Positions 40,995 through 53,289 of a DNA stretch of 64,000 bases are shown piece by piece. The DNA is taken from positions 19,205,694 to 19,269,693 of the forward strand of contig CM038711.1 of assembly GCA_021613375.1 (NCBI GenBank). Reading direction: 5' to 3'. Made by a program: the position numbers and the translations under genes. Below the pieces are notes generated by a model, which saw only the letters and a list, made by a program, of their open reading frames with translations, had not been told where the DNA came from and did no database searches. This stretch comes from Megaleporinus macrocephalus (lineage: Eukaryota > Chordata > Actinopteri > Characiformes > Anostomidae). How positions within the stretch are numbered: position 1 is the stretch's first letter; each line of letters opens with the position of its first letter.

Positions 40995-42570
40995 GCTTGT
41001 TAATATTAGTAGTAGTGTTGTGGATATTACTGCTGTTAAAATGTTCTTATTTTTGTCATTTTTATTATTATTTGTTCTTTATGTTAATGTTACTCATTTA
41101 TATATTACTGTATAACTTATATTACGATGTTTGAGATATTTGTATTTTAATAACGCGTCTGTATTCTTATAATAATATCATTACCGTCCCGGAAATACAA
41201 CTCGTGTTTACTAACTGATATAAAATATGTTGAAAATAACATTTATGAGTGTATATGTAAATATGTTCAGCTCTCTTTCTTGGACTCGCACGCGAAGTGA
41301 TTGCGGTAATGACGACGACGATGATGACGATGGTGGTGGTGATGATGATTTCTCGTCTGGGTGTTTGTTATTTTGTTTATGAAAACTCTGTCAACACCGT
41401 CTGCTCAGCCAGTACAGCATAAAACTGTAAAATAGATTTGTTCTTTTATTCTGATCAGCTACAAATCGATTCTCCACCACTTGAAGCCCTGCGAGGTGAA
41501 ACCCGAAGAGTTCACCGGGCGTTTAGAAGGAAGGTTAATCAGCTGTTTCAAACGCCCTCCGAAACTGACCACACTACGCTAAAGAAGAAGGCAGGGAATG
41601 TAAACTGCACGGCTGCTTCTGCCTATAATCCTATAATGATCGCTGGTCTACGTTCAGCATTTAAATAGTCACACAGCTGTTTACATTATTTTCTTCCTGT
41701 GTATTATTTCTAGTATGCGTTTACTGTTGGTGGGTTCCCTTCGTTGTACCTGCCCTGTGTGTAGGGACTGTGATATATATGTGTTTTATTTTGGGGGATT
41801 TTATTTATTGTTTAGTCTTGCTGAGAATGAAAGTCACTTACGGTCTGGTAAATAAATTAAATAATACAGAACATCTACAGCTTTATTTCACAGCACTCAT
41901 TACACTATCAGACGTGTTTCCTTCTTCTTCTTTTCTTTTGCCTTAAAAATATATGGAAAAATATATGAAAAAGAAATTAAAATAGTCAAATTAAATATTT
42001 ATTTATTTATTTATTTATTTATTTAGCGTTTTTTTATTTATTTATCACGAATAGCAGCAAAAATCATCACGTCTAAATGGGGATTTTATTCCCCCTTTAT
42101 GTTTTCTTTTATCCTTTCTTTCCTCTTGTAATACTTTCCTTTATTTTGATTTTGTTTTGCTCCAAATCTGTGCGCAGATGTAACTTTAAGATTTTTCTTC
42201 TCTACCATTCATCATCATCCAGTCAAATATTCAGGAAACCAGTACAGCTCTGAAGACCCACGGGCGGAGCGGAGAGGCTGAATCACCTTTATACTCACTT
42301 ATTAAAGGTAATTTATCGCGTTACCGATTTTTTAGAAATTAAATTTGAAAGCAAAGATGAAGAGTTAAAATGGAGCAGCCTTGAAAGAAGGATAGATGAG
42401 TGTGAGCTTTCTCTTTCTGCTCCGAATGGAGATATTGCATTTTTCTTATTGGTAGTGTTTATGTAACCGAGTCTTCTTTTTTCTTTTTCTCATTTGTTCC
42501 CGTGGATGGACGGATGGCGTACAGGTGGTTGCACTTCCATTTTGCCACAACGCCAAAATATACCACATGA
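40995..42570. other. Intergenic, no gene seen
   Basis: AT-rich sequence with a (GAC)/(GAT)-type patch near 41310-41348 and a TTTA array at 41997-42024. A 76-codon frame at 41438 resembles nothing. Confidence 0.45.
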
Positions 42571-42604
42571 ACAGAGAGAGAGAGAGGGAGAGAGAGAGAG
42601 AGAG

Positions 42605-42650
<46 letters not shown>
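42571..42650. repeat. (GA)n microsatellite
   Basis: About forty GA units with GGGA and GGTA interruptions. Confidence 0.95.
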
Positions 42651-42651
<1 letters not shown>

Positions 42652-42984
42652 TTTTATATTTTGCACATAAACCGAATGCTGCGTTGTTCAGAGAGAGACA
42701 GACTGCATTATGACCGAATATCTTAATAGCATTAACACAAAGGTGGACATGGTTCCCAGTGTGGACGGGGGAGCTTTAATCTGCTCTCTACAGGCTTTCT
42801 CTTTACACTGCTAGATTGAGTGTGCAGTCTCTAATCACGTTCCCTCAAGTCTTGGCCAGTCCTCTGAACTTTACAACTATATGTAAACAAGTTGTCAGTT
42901 TGGAAATAATCTTCTTTACTTTTTTTATTGTTAGAATGAAAATTCAATCTCCCAAGCTTAGATTAGGCAGATGAGATTTTTTTT

Positions 42985-43245
42985 TCATTCCTTGTCATTG
43001 CTTGGGCCGGACTTCGGTGGGCAATAATGTGGCAATTGTGGATGCTTTGTGACCCATAAAATTTGAGGGTGGCTATTCTGGCTTTGGTATGTAATTATGC
43101 AAAACACTTTGTATAAAGACTTGCCATCCGATCTAATGATAGAGCCTGCAGTCCCGTTTGAAAAGAGGGAGGGTCCCACTACATATACTTTCTCTGAGGG
43201 GGAGGAGCTACATTCTAACACAGTCAGAGAAAACTGCAAATAAAC
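42985..43245. promoter_or_regulatory. Candidate conserved non-coding element
   Basis: A complex stretch with a clear homeodomain vocabulary (GTAATTATGC, CAATAATG) and a SOX-type GGCAATTGTGG. No coding potential that resembles a family. Confidence 0.25.
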
Positions 43246-43782
43246 ATTTTATTCTATGCGTCTTTTCGAGGTAGAGTTCAGGAGCGTGAGCTGGTGCGGT
43301 GGTGAGTGATGGTGTAATATGAGGGTGAATGAAGCAGAGACAGAGGACAGTCGGACGCTAAAAGCTTAAACTTGCTCTGAAATGAGGTCAGTAGGCCAGT
43401 GTATAAAGCTGAACATAGCCGGAGCAGTGGAGAGGAAAAATTTGGGCGGCGAGATGAACTTCGCTGATATTACTCAACTTTTAACAGTCAGTTAGCAGAA
43501 CAGAAATCTGCATCTTAACAGACTGTTCGCGAATTATTACACTGTAAAAACACACATACACAATGTTCAAACTTTTAAGAAAGTTAATAACCTAGTTACC
43601 ATAAAATGGAATTTATTAAACTTGAAATAATTACTTGATAGACTGTAAAGCACATATTGTTCTGTTAACTTACTATTAAAAGTTCAATTCAGTCAAAAGT
43701 TTAAGAAACTTGCTTACTTTTTATATAATAAATCATTGGATTTTTTTTAAATATTTGTCGAGATACAATTAGATAATTTTAG

Positions 43783-43784
43783 GT

Positions 43785-43815
<31 letters not shown>

Positions 43816-43818
43816 TTT
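43783..43818. repeat. (TTTA)n microsatellite
   Basis: About nine TTTA units. Confidence 0.95.
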
Positions 43819-44440
43819 CCAATTACTAAAACAACAAAACAGTATGAAATAATATGAAGTAAAATAATATCATGACATAATATGAACAATAAAAGTAAAA
43901 TAAATAAAAAAGAGAATTAAAGAACAAAAAACAGCACATTTTAAAAAAAACAACAAAAAAAAACATAGTACTACAGTACTGGACCCTGGCGTTACAAAAA
44001 CTATAACACTAATCGTTCTGGACTGTCTCTCTCTTTCTCTCTCTCTTTCTTTAATGGATGACACAGAAAAGAGGGCGCGTCTATTTGAAACTCACCGACT
44101 GTGCCACGAAGTAAACGTGAAACAGCGCGCGACGGCCCGGATTTCGAGACAGTCCGGATGGCGAAGACGTGTTTTTCCTTTTTTTTTCTTTCCTCATGTT
44201 CATTGTGCGCTATTTTGTGTGTATGCACATAATAAACACTTGTGCTGACCGGCAGAGGTGTGAATCTGAGAGCTTTTCTACCAAATGAAGTGGCGGCAGA
44301 GAGAGAAATAAAGAGATGTGCAGCTGTCAGGGGTCAGGCGGGCTGAGATTGCTTCCAGAGATCTTTTGAAAAAATCACACGTTTGAAGGCTTAGTGCTGC
44401 TGCCTTCGCATTTCAACTTCAGATCAGTGGAATAAAATAA

Positions 44441-44453
44441 GAGAGAGGAGAGT

Positions 44454-44500
<47 letters not shown>

Positions 44501-44513
44501 AGAGAGAGAGAGT
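44441..44513. repeat. (GA)n microsatellite
   Basis: Long imperfect GA array with AAAG interruptions on both sides of the core. Confidence 0.95.
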
Positions 44514-44704
44514 TCATAATGTAAGAACGGGGTTGAGAGATTTTGGAAGGCTCGAGACAAGCTGCTGTCTTGTCCACCGAGAGAGATAAAGGCGCGGGGA
44601 CACAGGGTAACTTTTTTTTCTTTCTTTTTTTTTTTTTTTTTACAATTTAATACATTTTTTCTAACTTTAACTAGACTACGTATCACACAATTAAAGGAAC
44701 AGTG

Positions 44705-44950
44705 TGTCTAATTACGCTTTGCCTCGGTGGGTCTGTGTGGGCGTTTTTGAAGGGTGCGAAGAGGAAAGAACACCCAAACTGAGCTCTGAATGTGCTCTAA
44801 TGAGATATACCTGAGGAAATAAAGCTCCCTGCAGACAAGCCAAGCGCCTTCTCATCCATTCACTCCAATAGAGCCCTTTCACTTTCTCCCTTTGTTTTAG
44901 CTCCGGGCTGGTGTTGTGACACAATTTGCTTTTAAAAGCCTGATTTACTG
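44705..44950. promoter_or_regulatory. Candidate conserved non-coding element
   Basis: Balanced composition, complex, with no simple repeats and flanked on both sides by microsatellites. It contains TAATGAGA, CCAATAGA and ACACAATTTGC motifs. Listed on composition only. Confidence 0.25.
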
Positions 44951-45062
44951 CTGCTAATATACATCACTTCTCACTTCTTCAGTACATAAGAAGATAAGAA
45001 GAGTTCCGTACACAGTAAGGAGTTTGGATATTTTAGGAGACACGATATGACAATTTAAAATA

Positions 45063-45066
<4 letters not shown>

Positions 45067-45140
<74 letters not shown>
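45067..45140. repeat. (TA)n microsatellite
   Basis: About 37 uninterrupted TA units. Confidence 0.97.
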
Positions 45141-45141
<1 letters not shown>

Positions 45142-45681
45142 TCACACAAGCTTTAGACTGCTGTGTACTGTATTGGTGAGTGAGATTAAGAGAGCCAATG
45201 AAACGAATTAAAAGCAGTGGGTGTGATTTATGAGGCGCTCTGGGCGCTGACACTGCCATTACGGTTTCGCTACATTTATTTGTGTTATCTGTGGAAGAAG
45301 AAAAACACGAGCCCAGGAAAATTTATTATGGCCTCCTTATTTTCTGATACTGGCCGTGATCAACACTCAAAGTCCATGTGTGCACACCTACAATCATGCA
45401 CACACACACTAAAGCACCAGCTGAACTTTTCAAGCACCAAAAGTAAAAAACCCTTCAACACACGAGACGCTTGTAGCTTTTATTATGAGTCACAGAACAG
45501 ATGACTTATAAAGACATATATTCTGGTAGAGGTAGGTCCTGAAAATGAACAAATGATTTAATGAAAGTTGGAAATGAAATGAAAATGTAAACAAACTGGG
45601 GCTGCTGATAATAATAAAGCGTAATAGAGCGATTTAATAAAGCGTAGATAGTCTGCTTATGCTTATATAATCTATAGCCCG

Positions 45682-45683
<2 letters not shown>

Positions 45684-45738
<55 letters not shown>
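45684..45738. repeat. (GT)n-(TA)n microsatellite
   Basis: About six GT units followed by about 22 TA units. Confidence 0.95.
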
Positions 45739-45741
<3 letters not shown>

Positions 45742-45880
45742 GTTATTATAAACACGGAACCTGATTTTCTAGTCATTCTGTTGTTATTATTGTTCTGTTG
45801 AATCCTACATGAGTCTCAATTCTCGCTATTGCGTTACTACAGAGTACTACTCGAGTACTACAGACTGCTGAAGACAGAAC

Positions 45881-46080
45881 TCTGTTAAAAATAAAAGGCT
45901 TTTATTGCGCCATGCCGCTGGTTCTCTTTGGAAACTTTAGGGAACCAGTGGCATCATGGCAGAAAACCCTTTGAGAGATGTGGGGATATAAAAAGGACCT
46001 TAAACATAATATAAAAGTGCAAGAAAGAACGTTAAATTGGATAAAGAACCTTTTCGCTATGTGAGGGTTCTTTACGTGCA
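45881..46080. repeat. Foldback MITE-like repeat (GGTTCTTTA type)
   Basis: Contains two nested inverted pairs. One is GCCATGCCGCTGGTTC (45909) against GGAACCAGTGGCATCATGGC (45941). The other is TAAAGAACC (about 46040) against GGGTTCTTTA (about 46067). The vocabulary matches the repeats at 3286 and 21483. It codes for nothing. Confidence 0.45.
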
Positions 46081-46589
46081 CATGTCAAACTTTCTCAGAT
46101 TTGGTTCTATAATGAAGCAAATGATTATTTTTATGGCTTTACTGAAATACCCATTTGTAACACTTTTCTGTTTAAATAAAAGAGTAGCGGGCATTACAGG
46201 AATATTATTAGGGTCCTCTCACTTTTTTAACTGTACGTTCGGCGGTCAGTAAATTCGACCATCCACTTGCATTTCATAGATTAACAGCTTGTTGTACATA
46301 CATTAAACATGTGCTGCTTCGTAGAATAACTGTGGATGAATGAAGAAATCGATGAATAACTAAACGGCGAACGTCGAATTTTCCTCTTGTAACTGAAAAC
46401 CAGGCCAGCAAATATTTACTTCTATGCAATGCAAACTTGCAGGTACGAAATCACTCGAAAACACCGTAAACAAGAAATAAACAAAGTAGCGAAATTAAAG
46501 CCATACAAGAAAAATCGGGTAAAAAGCTGCCAACATCAATCCCACCCTCAACCCACATTTTTCTCTTTGCAAATTTTTCCTGCAAGCCC

Positions 46590-46850
46590 CCTTATAAATT
46601 GACCATACTGTATACCAACCCGCCCCATCCCTTCTTCCTCAGCGACCCTCTGACACCTCCCCACATATGGCTTTTGCACGATATGCCACCAGCCTCGCTC
46701 CTGAGGCGCTGCCACTGGTTTGACAAGTCTATTAAGGGGATGACAGGCGTAGAAGGCCATTTACACCGCAGCTCTCCCGGCCAGACCTGTCCCGACACAC
46801 GTGAAGATGGAGACGTGGACCCTGACCCCCACCCGTCACAGCTCCCATGT
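46590..46850. promoter_or_regulatory. Candidate conserved non-coding element
   Basis: GC-balanced, repeat-free sequence in an AT-rich desert, with CACATATGG E-box-like and SMAD-type CCAGAC motifs. Frames are open on both strands across it, a pattern typical of constrained non-coding DNA or chance, and no protein family is recognisable. Confidence 0.3.
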
Positions 46851-47935
46851 GCGACTTACTTTTGATATTTTGATAACATCAGAAAGGCTTTTTGGAGCTC
46901 CCCCAGCACGCCTGCATCTTTTGTGGCCGCGCTGAACGCCCGACCATGTACTCTTCTCCTTGGGACACTGATGATTTAACACTGATGATTTTCTCTTTGA
47001 ATGATGTGGAGATGACAAGTGTGATATGAATATTCACTCCTTTAGAATTTTTCTTCTCTGTTTCCCAGTCTAAGTATACCTCCTACCTGTTCTGCCCCCA
47101 TAGCAATCTCTCAATATATCTCAATGACAGGCACCATTTTTTCGTGTTTTTTTTTGTTGGTCTGAAACACATAAATTCCCCTTTACATGTATAATCATTA
47201 GAGTCTTTAGATGTGCACGCATACAGCTCTTTTACATCTCTCCAAAGAACTCTCTGCAGGAAGACAGGACTGTTTTCCCCCTCAACATGACTAGAGCTCG
47301 TCTCGTCTTCCCTTACCTTTAGTTCAAAGACTAAGCGAACTAATAGTAGTGACATGACTTTATCAATGATGCTCTGTTTTGACAGAGTTCAGAGCCACTA
47401 ATGAAATGAAATGGGACAAAATGACAAGTCGTCATGTGAAGGTGAAGACAGAGATTACAGGAACCCTCTTTGGTGTTGGCATCTTTCTCTTATTCAAGCA
47501 TGTTAACACTGAAAACGTTATGAACAAACTGGTGTGTTGTCATGACTATGTACTGGAAAACTCATCATAAGTTTCATAAACTTCTTGAAAAGTTTCCTCT
47601 TGTATTCAGGGTAACAATCCATATGTAGGCCTTGTAGTAATAGACATTACTTTAAAGCTTTACTCTTTGCTGTTAATGGATTCTTCATTTTATAGAACTT
47701 AGTTTTGGTACTCTTTAGAACTTTGCCTATGGTGAGAATAGTAAACTTTATAGTGCAAAAATTAAACAAAGCAAAAACCAGTTTATTATGCTGCATTTGT
47801 TCATTTCAGCTGATTTAAAATCTGTGTATTCTAATTGTTAAGATGTAAACAAAGTCATTCAGTGTGGCTTGAATTGAAATTTCTTCTAGAAAAGTTTACC
47901 AAGTCTGAATTGTTCATAGTTGTTCATTGTTCATG

Positions 47936-47938
<3 letters not shown>
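46851..47938. other. Intergenic, no gene seen
   Basis: Moderately complex at first, then AT-rich. A minus-strand frame at 47083-47355 resembles nothing known. Confidence 0.45.

Positions 47939-48001
<63 letters not shown>
47939..48001. repeat. (TA)n microsatellite
   Basis: About 31 uninterrupted TA units. Confidence 0.97.
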
Positions 48002-48002
<1 letters not shown>

Positions 48003-48439
48003 CCACTATTTTACCATCAATCATTAACAATAAAAATAAAGTAGGGCGTTTGTGTACCAAATAAAATTGATTTAGTAGAACAAGCCTACTCTCCTGGTTC
48101 TTACTACCACCACTGGGGAAAAAAAGGGTCGGACAGTTTTTCTCCAGTGCACCATTTCATGTCAAACCACTTTAAATGAATTTGTTTACATCTAAGTGAT
48201 TTAACTATGTAAACAATGTGGAAAATTGAAATTCCCATTTAAGGAAATGGTCAAGACTCTTCAATCAAAGACAAAACTTGAACAAACCCATGTCAAAATG
48301 TGTAGAATATTAAGTCTGGACAGTAACCGTTGGATTGTGACTGAAATTTCATTTTAAACTTTGTCTGCATTAATTACCTGTTAAAGCTTCAGAACAGCTC
48401 CATGATATTTAAAGTGCTGATATGTAGTAGCAGCGAAAT

Positions 48440-49010
48440 GTAGTACCTTAAGGCATGAATGAGACCCCATTTGCCCTCCTTTTGCCTCCATCCTGGGACT
48501 ATGTTGTTCACATAGCCAAAACACGGGGACCCCTTGCGGACACTAAGTGTTGTGAAGCTCTGATCTGTGCCATGACAGGGCACTCGAACAATATTAGTCT
48601 GTTGGACATGCTGGCCAAGCTGCCACTTTCAATTTGCCCATGACCTCTTGGCCAAAAAAAAAAAAGAACGAGGGGGGAGAAGTGGCAGAATGCAGGAGTG
48701 AGGGCTGGTATTATTGGTCTGACAGCTTCACTCATCTGAAAGTAATGCAAAATGCAATTCATATTTATACTCCGTGACCTTGCGCTGGAAGAACTGTGGC
48801 AACTACAGGCCGGCCGGCAAGGCGAAAGGAACTGGAGAGAGATCAGCCCACAGACGGAATTTGTCAGAAATGCTGTGTTCCTTGTCATTAAGGTTTTACG
48901 AAGTAACAAGTCATGGTTTAGTGGTGGGAGGACAGCTCACTGATGGGTTGAGCAGCCAACAATTAAGTCAGTGCTGTCATTGCAGTGGCAAAACGAGGGG
49001 TTGACAAAGT
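48440..49010. promoter_or_regulatory. Candidate conserved non-coding element
   Basis: A complex stretch (strongest 48450-48645 and 48770-49000) with balanced composition, interrupted by one poly(A) run near 48653. It includes ACAATATTAG and TGGCCAAG motifs. Open frames on both strands resemble no family. Confidence 0.3.
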
Positions 49011-49540
49011 GTCTTGTGAACATCAGAGCAACAGGAGGAGCTTCATGTTTTGTGGTGAAATTTGTGTAATGGAAACTCAAACCGATGTATATTGTGCAAC
49101 AATGAAGTACAATAATAAATTATGTTACTCTTCAGGTATTGTTCTCATTATATTTTGTTGACAGAATGTATTCAGTATATCATTACTCTATCATTTTTGT
49201 AATTGTTTTAGTTTTCTGCATAATTTGAATACAATTGTTGTCCTTTACAATGTGTGAAAACTGCCCAACAATTGGACCAAGAGGAATACTCAAAAATGAC
49301 TTTTAATTTACTTTTTACATTAGTGATACATAAATAATCACAAGTGCCATTCGAAATAAAGTCTCTGAAAAAGTGGTGTGGTTACTGTCATGGATAACAC
49401 TTTCTATATAAGTCTATCAGGAGGCCACAGAAGTCAGTAGTCTATCTGTGTGTGGTTTTATTTATGCTGTATTTGTAGCCTTTTCTGATTTGGTACCTTA
49501 AACCATCGAAGCGCAAGGAAAAAATGTATTGAACTGATTT
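49011..49540. other. Intergenic, nothing recognised
   Basis: AT-rich sequence with no gene, repeat or motif cluster that could be supported. Confidence 0.5.
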
Positions 49541-50315
49541 GAACAGTACTGTGCAAAGAGTCTACCATTCATTTATTTCATTTCCAGTCAAAATGGCCAT
49601 TAAGCGCTAGTCATTCATTTTTAAGGAAATGCTTCTTAGGAGATTAGATATACATTAAAACTTTTGCCCAAGGAAGGTGGCAAGTTAAAAGACAAAACTG
49701 GTGTTTCCAAAAGCTCAAAAATGTAAAGATACAGAGGAAAATGCAAGACCTGTTAGACCTCCAAACCTGTCACCGTCAGATAAACGGTACTTAAAGCTTT
49801 CACCTTTAAGAGATAATTAAGCTCCACTTTTGCTTCAGATCTGAAAATAATCCACAGGTGTTTTCTTCCACCGAAGAAATGTAAATGCTATGAATATGTG
49901 TGGCTGTCAAGAAGCTGTTACTGAGAAAAAGAAATGGACAAAAAAAGAGGCAATCTAAGGAGTTGCTGGTGTTCTTAGAACAATGGACTGGTCACTCCAA
50001 AGTCCAGATCTGAATGTTATTGGGATTGCTTGCATTATAATAAGCAGAAAATGCAACTCCTTAGACTTTGGAGAGGTAATACTTGAAAGAATATTGTTGC
50101 AGATCAAATACAAATCTTTGTAAAACTAAGAGTCTCCCACGACACTAGGTAGAGAAACATTTGGTGTTTTATAAAAATAAGGACTCTGTGTAATTTCAGG
50201 TTAAATATAAGTTGCCTGCTTTTTCCCTGGCGCTGACAAATAAATATTTTATTGGCCATGTTACTGGACATTCAATAAATGAGGGGTGATCTCTGACTCT
50301 TGCACAGTGCCGCAT
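49541..50315 (+). mobile_element. Decayed Tc1/mariner-type transposon, copy 3
   Basis: The left end reads CAGTACTGTGCAAAGAGTC and the right end mirrors it with GACTCTTGCACAGTGC. Both arms carry the CCAGT-type inner block (about 49585 and 50264). A plus-strand frame near 50002-50020 reads LQSPDLN, the transposase catalytic-region signature. Stops and indels interrupt all frames. Length is close to copy 1, so both may descend from one internally deleted parent. Confidence 0.7.
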
Positions 50316-50860
50316 ATTTCCATCTTCCTGAATGCAAGGAAAGTGTTCCTGTTAGCGTGGCTGGCACTGCATAAGCAAACAACAAAGGTCCAATCCTCTG
50401 AATGTAATCACTTAGTGTCCATATGTAGAATCTCTTAGCTATATAAGCCAGGCTGACCAACGACATATGTCGCAGCAGAACTGTCTGTACAGGAAAGAAT
50501 AAAAAATTGGAGGAATGTTAAATCACAGGATTTGAAAGGCAGTCAAATTTTAAAGGTCATGCTAAGTTGCAGTAAGAGTGTATTTTGGGTTGGGATGTAT
50601 TGCTTAGTTTACTATGAAACGTCAGCAGGAGCTGGAGGCCTATATTTTGACAGCAGTGTGTTATGTGCCAATACCCATTCAAACACTGGTTGAGTGAAGC
50701 CAGAGAATGAGACTGTTTGAATAATGTAGCCTCCATACATTATTCTCCTCTGATAGGAGCGTCTGATTGAACAAACCACATAAACACTGCTAGTGAGTGG
50801 TAAAGATTTTTTCTATTTAATCCACAGTCCTTGTCCCCTGCCTGCCCTTATAATCCCCTG
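50316..50860. other. Intergenic, nothing recognised
   Basis: Moderately AT-rich with no recognisable gene or repeat. Confidence 0.45.
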
Positions 50861-50864
50861 GCAT

Positions 50865-51190
50865 GTGCTAGTGACATCACATGGCTACTGGCTCCAAGTT
50901 CCCGTCCCCCTGCAACTGTCATTAACTCGGTGAACAAATGAAAAATGACTGGGAGACTCGCTGGCTCCCACCGATGACCTTGGGCATTATTAGAATGACC
51001 TCTCTTTGGCTTGACCAAAACCTTTTTTTATATCATTGCTGGAAGTACACACTAGGAATGATGGTGTGTGTGCCAGTGGGGGGGTGGGGGGTTGAGCATT
51101 ACACAAGGGAAGGGAAAAGAGGCAGACCAAGTGGCCGGCGCTATGTAAACGTATCTCGCTCTTCCATTGCTGTCGTATAAATACTTAATC
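50865..51190. promoter_or_regulatory. Candidate enhancer with orphan-receptor half-sites
   Basis: A complex stretch holding three same-strand TGACC half-sites: TGACCTTGG at 50975 (complement CCAAGGTCA, a perfect SF-1/ERR-type extended half-site), TGACCTCT at 50996 and TTGACCAAA at 51011. A cAMP-type TGACATCA lies near 50872. The cluster suggests nuclear-receptor input. Conservation untested. Confidence 0.35.
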
Positions 51191-53280
51191 AGGGGACACA
51201 ACCTGAACTGTTTGTGCTCGCTTGCATCTTGACCCTCTTTAACAACAACGGGGCAATATTTTGGTTTTACACCGCGACAGGTTTAAAGGGAACAGTATCC
51301 CATTGCCATCGATTTGGGAATTGTGTCACGGTCAGCAGCGTGATAGTATCTCGGTAGCGGGGAGAAGAGAGCAGTCAGGTGTGCTGGTGGGGGACTCGCC
51401 TGCGCATGATTCCGTAGCCCGCTTTGAAGCAGAGGAGGAAATGTGGCTGGGTTGGGGGAAGCAAAGCGATGTGCTGGAGCTTTCTGTGTGGCACAGGTCC
51501 AGGAGGAATCACTACAGGGTCACCACCGGTGGGTGGGAGGCCTGCCTACACAGCAACACAGCCACAGCTGGGTCTTTGCTTTGGGATACAGATGCATCAC
51601 AACACAGAGGAAGAGAGAGGAAGAAGAGAGATAAGCAGAGAGCAATTCAGATGATGATATCAGAATCATATAGGTATCAGTGGATAATTGCTCAACAAAT
51701 CTTTTCATCATCGAATACATGATTGGTTAGATTTAAACAATATTTTAAACTGATATTTGATGACATTTATTTTATTTCCGAAGAGCAAAAAATATTGGCA
51801 ATGTGGGACAACTGTGCTAAAATGCCTGCATTGTTCTTATTTAGTGCATATGTAACCCTTTACAAATAAATTTTATGTGTTTTGTAATTATAATCTAGTT
51901 TGTAGACCCTATTCCAGTATCAGCATCACCCTTAGCAAATATCAACATCAGCCCAGAATATTGGTTCAGCCATAGACAGGAGGGGAGAGGAGTGTAGCAG
52001 TCTTCACTTTCATTTCACAATATAACTTGCATACATTGTAATAAATCCATGTTCCTCAAACCTCTTGGCGCAACACAGCACATTACATAGGACTATGTAG
52101 GTGTAGAATATACAATAAATATGCCTGACTATAACAAAAGGCACAGGACAATAAATATATATGACAATACATGTGAGACAACTAGATATAATGACAAAAC
52201 AATAGGCATAGATTGGGGTCCCATAGCAGCATTCAAAGATTAAGATTTAAAGACCACTTTAAATATATGATTGCCAGTACTTGCCTGGTATTATTCCCTT
52301 TCAGACATCATATTGTCATTATACTCTTTGTTTGCATTTCCGTTCTGAAAACAACACAGAATAAAAGCAACAAGGTTTTGTCTTCCAAGGACCAAAGTGC
52401 TATAAACACTCCTAGTAAAATCACAAAATTGTGTTTTTATTTATTTATTGAAGTTTTTATTTATGTGCTGAACTAAAACATACAATATAAACTTTTGCAC
52501 ATGTTACATTTTACTCATTTTTGCTACCATTAAATTTAACAGACAAACAACCATTGTGCATTAAAATGGGTAAAAGTGTGTGAAATTTTCCATAGAAAAT
52601 CAAATGAACATGTAATTTGACAACAGAAAGTTAGCAACAGAATTTCAGTATTATTTAGAAACACTTGAGCGTGTGAGCGTGTTGAGGAGGGGCAAAAAAG
52701 GCATTAAATTCAAAAAGCTTATGAAATAAGTCGAATCTCTTGAGTAGCATTGTTTTACTTGCTTTGATTTAATGTTACCGCGCACTGCTGATGAAATATT
52801 ACCCACCTTTTTCAAACCCCTATTGACTATTTTCTAATGAAATAGAATATGTGATACAGAGACCAAAAAAATCAAACTGCACTTGAATTACACCTGTTAA
52901 ATAGTGGAACACGGCTATAGACTTAACAGGTGTGTAGAATTTAAGCTACATTCAAATTTAAGTCAACTTTGTTAATAACAAGTACAGGAGAAAATCACAA
53001 TGTAGGTGCATTGAGAAACAACTTATGATTGCATCTTGACACTCTGAATTGAAATCAAATTGAATCATGAAGTGTCTAGACATATTCATCCCCAAATCTT
53101 CATAGAGTTATTCAATAATGCAGTGATGACCTTCATTTGATTACAATATGGTTAATTGTTCAATCAAATGCTATTATCATGAGTGAAAGGAAAAAGGAAA
53201 GAAAGACAGAAAGAAAGAGATAGAGCAAGAAGCGGGGGGAGGGGTGGGGGGCTTAGGCAGAATATCTTCTCATTCTGAAA
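51191..53280. other. Intergenic, no gene seen
   Basis: A GC-richer part (51260-51650) has three overlapping plus-strand frames with no family resemblance. After 51,720 the sequence is AT-rich. A G-rich patch lies at 53233-53251. Confidence 0.45.
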
Positions 53281-53289
53281 TCAGTGGGT

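Noticed and set aside
51261..51722. 153-codon plus-strand frame
   Set aside because: Three frames are open here at once and none resembles a protein; possibly constrained non-coding DNA instead.
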